Positions 4,123-6,374 of a stretch of 6,374 bases of DNA are shown here, piece after piece. The stretch is taken from contig CANJKY010000234.1 in NCBI GenBank assembly GCA_947474875.1, positions 1-6,374 of the forward strand, written 5' to 3'. The notes under the pieces were generated by a model that saw only the letters and a list, made by a program, of their open reading frames with translations, was not told the origin of the DNA and did not search any database. Origin of the DNA: Gemmataceae bacterium (GTDB lineage Bacteria; Planctomycetota; Planctomycetia; Gemmatales; Gemmataceae). How positions within the stretch are numbered: the first letter of the stretch is position 1; each line of letters starts with the position of its first letter. A program made the translations under genes and the position numbers.

Positions 4123-6231
4123 TCACTTCGCCCGCGGCTCCACCCCGAGCAGGTGCCGCACGAAGAAGTCCGCCCGCCGCCGCTGGCCGTAGGGCGTCTC
4201 GCACGCCCCGTGCCCGCCGCCGGGCACCACCAGCAGGTCGAAGTCCTTGTTCGCCTTGATGAGCGCGTTCGCCACCTGGAAGGTGCTGGCCGGGTCCACG
4301 TTCCGGTCCAGCTCGCCGACCACCAGCATCAGCTTGCCCGTCAGGTTCTTCGCCTGCGTCACGTTCGACTGCTCCTCGTAGTGCTTGCCGACCGGCCAGC
4401 TCATCCACAGCTCGTTCCACCAGATCTTGTCCATGCGGTTGTCGTGGCACCCGCAGTCGGACACGGCGGCGGTGTAGAAGTCGCCGAACGCCAGCACCGC
4501 TCGCGTGCTGCTCTGGCCGCCGGCGCTGCCGCCGAAGATGCCCACCCCGTTGCTCAGGTCCATCTGAGGGTACTTGGCGGCGGCCGCCTTGATCCACGGG
4601 ATGCGGTCCGGGAACCCGCTGTCGCCCAGGTTCTTCCAGCACACGTCGTGGAACGCCTTGCTCCGCCAACTGGTGCCCATGCCGTCGATCTGCACCACGA
4701 TGAACCCGAGTTCGGCCATGGCCATCCCCGACCGATGCAGGGCGGCGAACCCCTTCGGCACGTGGTGCCCGTGCGGGCCGGCGTAGATGTACTCGATCAC
4801 CGGGTACTTCTTCGCCGGGTCGAAGTTCGTCGGCCGGTGGATGATGCCGTAGATGTCGGTGGTGCCGTCCCGCCCCTTCGCCACGAACCGCTCCGGCGGC
4901 TTCCACCCGGCCTTCTCCAGCCTCGACACGTCGGCCGTTTCCAGCGTCAGCACCTTCTTCCCGTCGGCCGTCTGCCGCAGTTCTGTCACCGGCGGCAGGT
5001 CGACGCGGGAGTGCGTCACCAGATAAAACTTGTCGTCCGGGGAGAACCGCAACCCGCTCGGCGGGCGGTCGCCGCCGGCGGCGTGCGTGCCGTCGCCGTC
5101 GGTGAGGTTCACAAGCCCCGTGCCGTCGAACTTGATGCGGGCGTAGTGCGTGTGGTACGGGTCTTGGGCCGGGTGAATGCCGTGTACGGCGAAGGTGATC
5201 TCACGGGCCTTCGCGTCCACCCGCTCCACCCGGCGGACCACCCACTCGCCCTTGGTGATCTGGTTCTTCACCGCGCCCGTCTTCAGGTCGATCAGGTACA
5301 GGTGGTTCCACCCGTCCCGCTCGCTCATCCACACCATCTCGTCCGTGTCGTCCAGGTACTGCACGTACAGCTTGTGCGCGTAGTCGAAGAACGTCTTGCA
5401 CTCCTCGTTCACCACCGGCGTCACCTTGCCGGTGGCGGCGTCGATCGCCAGCACCCGCATGACCGTGTGACCCCGCTGGTTGTACACGAAGTGGAACCGG
5501 GTGCCGTCTTTCGACCAGTGCTCGTAGCTCACGTCCCACGGGTTCGGGAACAGCTCGTCCGAGACGGGGATCTCCTTCTTCGCCGCCACGTCGAACAGGT
5601 GCGGCTTGGCCTGCGGGATCGGGTCGCCCGGCTTCAGGTAGTCGTAGGTGCTGGTCTTCGGCTGAAGCTGGTCGCGGGGCGAGGTCTCGACGAGCGTCAC
5701 CTTGCGGTCCCCGCCGGCCTTCGTCTTGATGGCGACGAAGTGCTTCGAGTCCGCCGCCCAGAACACCCGGCCGTAGCCGTCCGCCGCCTTGCCGTCGGTG
5801 GTGAGCGGGGTCTCCTCCTTCGACTCGCGGTTCACCAGGACGACGTTGTTGTCCTTGATGCTGATCGACCACTTGCCGTCCGGCGAGGTGGCCGCCCGCC
5901 CGCCGCCGCCCCGCCGCCCGCCCGGCCCGATCGGCCCCGGCCCGGTCGGCACCGCCGCCGCCTTCTTCTCCTTGAGGTCGTCCGCCGTCACCACCGTGCG
6001 GGTGCCTTTCGCCGGGTCCACCAGCACCAACTCCTTCTTCTGCTCGGCCAGAGCCACCTCGTAGCTGAACGTGCCGTCGGTGTACCACTTCGGCTCCACC
6101 CGGTCGCGGAACACCTTGTTGGCGAACCGCTCCCGCAGGCCGAGCGACCGCTCGTAGTCGGCCTTGGTGCCCTGGGCGAGGGCGGAGGATGTGAGGAAGA
6201 GCAGGGCGAGGAAGGCGGCGGGGCGGGGCAT
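4123..6231 (-). CDS. Secreted S9-family serine peptidase (DPP IV/prolyl oligopeptidase-like)
   Basis: This 702-residue peptidase is probably exported. Residues 1-19 are a signal peptide with an A-L-A cleavage site before Gln20. Residues about 40-430 are the DPP IV-type beta-propeller, which limits access to the active site. Residues about 445-702 are the alpha/beta hydrolase. The triad is clear: Ser569 in GIFGGSAGG, Asp642 in ELDRNVD and His674 in GGGHGAC. Tyr483 in YAGPHG matches the oxyanion tyrosine of DPP IV. It should cut peptides with a small residue such as Pro or Ala at P1. I do not see the Glu-Glu motif with which true DPP IV binds the substrate amino terminus, so 'dipeptidyl' activity is uncertain. 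A Gly/Pro/Arg-rich insert occupies about 91-114. The start is ATG6231: the frame extends to 6312, but only ATG6231 gives a proper signal peptide. GAGGTG lies 14 nt upstream, inside the dehydrogenase gene. It follows the dehydrogenase by 5 nt, suggesting one transcript. Confidence 0.94.
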   Translation of the reverse strand: MPRPAAFLALLFLTSSALAQGTKADYERSLGLRERFANKVFRDRVEPKWYTDGTFSYEVALAEQKKELVLVDPAKGTRTVVTADDLKEKKAAAVPTGPGPIGPGGRRGGGGRAATSPDGKWSISIKDNNVVLVNRESKEETPLTTDGKAADGYGRVFWAADSKHFVAIKTKAGGDRKVTLVETSPRDQLQPKTSTYDYLKPGDPIPQAKPHLFDVAAKKEIPVSDELFPNPWDVSYEHWSKDGTRFHFVYNQRGHTVMRVLAIDAATGKVTPVVNEECKTFFDYAHKLYVQYLDDTDEMVWMSERDGWNHLYLIDLKTGAVKNQITKGEWVVRRVERVDAKAREITFAVHGIHPAQDPYHTHYARIKFDGTGLVNLTDGDGTHAAGGDRPPSGLRFSPDDKFYLVTHSRVDLPPVTELRQTADGKKVLTLETADVSRLEKAGWKPPERFVAKGRDGTTDIYGIIHRPTNFDPAKKYPVIEYIYAGPHGHHVPKGFAALHRSGMAMAELGFIVVQIDGMGTSWRSKAFHDVCWKNLGDSGFPDRIPWIKAAAAKYPQMDLSNGVGIFGGSAGGQSSTRAVLAFGDFYTAAVSDCGCHDNRMDKIWWNELWMSWPVGKHYEEQSNVTQAKNLTGKLMLVVGELDRNVDPASTFQVANALIKANKDFDLLVVPGGGHGACETPYGQRRRADFFVRHLLGVEPRAK

Positions 6232-6236
6232 GGGGG

Positions 6237-6374
6237 TTACTCGTACACCTCGGGGTTGACGCAGTGCGGCAACCGCTCGCCGCGGACGCCGGCGAGCAGG
6301 TTGGCCGCGCACAGCCGGGCCATCGCGTCGCGGGTGCCGGTGGTGGCGGACGCGACGTGCGGGGCGATGATACA
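6237..6374 (-). CDS. D-isomer-specific 2-hydroxyacid dehydrogenase, C-terminal fragment
   Basis: Only the last 45 residues and the TAA stop are in the window; the rest lies beyond position 6374. The fragment reads IIAPHVASATTGTRDAMA, followed by a helix containing NLLAGVRGE and ending CVNPEVYE. This is the usual end of NAD(P)H-dependent D-2-hydroxyacid dehydrogenases of the glyoxylate/hydroxypyruvate reductase type. The His in PHVASAT matches the catalytic acid/base histidine of the family, and the TRDAMA helix returns to the catalytic domain. The exact substrate cannot be told from this fragment. The peptidase starts 5 nt after its stop, so the two are probably co-transcribed, though no metabolic link is obvious. 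Confidence 0.86.
   Translation of the reverse strand, partial: CIIAPHVASATTGTRDAMARLCAANLLAGVRGERLPHCVNPEVYE

Noticed and set aside
1509..4259. A 916-codon open frame on the plus strand, with a second of 565 codons at 1477-3174
   Set aside because: Both run antisense to the sigma factor and kinase, whose domains and catalytic motifs are unmistakable. Their products are Arg/Pro/Ala/Gly-rich with no domain I recognise; this is a normal by-product of very high GC content.
6232..6312. 27-codon upstream extension of the peptidase to ATG6312
   Set aside because: It overlaps the end of the dehydrogenase gene and would bury the clear signal peptide that starts at ATG6231.
1..6374. CRISPR array, tRNA, rRNA, insertion sequence or attachment site
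   Set aside because: I saw no regularly spaced repeats, tRNA T-loop and acceptor pattern, rRNA segments, transposase motifs or terminal inverted repeats.

Overview
The window is very GC-rich and every gene I can support lies on the minus strand, so transcription runs from position 6374 towards position 1. Gene content and style point to a planctomycete, most likely of the Gemmata group. The indicators are an ECF sigma factor carrying a membrane segment and an extracytoplasmic Ig-like tail, and a Hanks-type kinase with the short N-terminal domain and DLG motif common in that group. This assignment rests on family knowledge, not on a database search.

In the direction of transcription the layout is as follows. 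(1) 6374-6237: the last 45 residues of a D-2-hydroxyacid dehydrogenase, running in from outside the window. (2) 6231-4123: a secreted S9-family (DPP IV/prolyl oligopeptidase-like) serine peptidase, starting 5 nt after the dehydrogenase stop. (3) 4122-3942: an intergenic stretch with several strong palindromes. (4) 3941-2499: a membrane-anchored Ser/Thr protein kinase. (5) 2498-2194: a 305-nt gap with inverted repeats. (6) 2193-961: a membrane-tethered ECF sigma factor. (7) 957-574: a DUF2294/MpsC-like protein, 3 nt after the sigma factor stop. (8) 573-361: no protein gene, but a good sigma70-like promoter, a strong hairpin and a textbook intrinsic terminator with a T6 tract, all on the minus strand. 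(9) 360-1: an unrecognised protein gene with a probable GTG start, cut by the window edge.

The dehydrogenase-peptidase pair and the sigma-DUF2294 pair each look like operons from their spacing. The kinase and the sigma factor are neighbouring membrane-linked signalling proteins. Adjacency is suggestive, but nothing in the sequence proves that they act together. The least explained part is 361-573. There a promoter and a terminator about 100 nt apart define either a small RNA of roughly 140 nt or an attenuated leader for the unknown gene that follows. One hairpin from this region recurs almost identically at 4049-4073, downstream of the peptidase.
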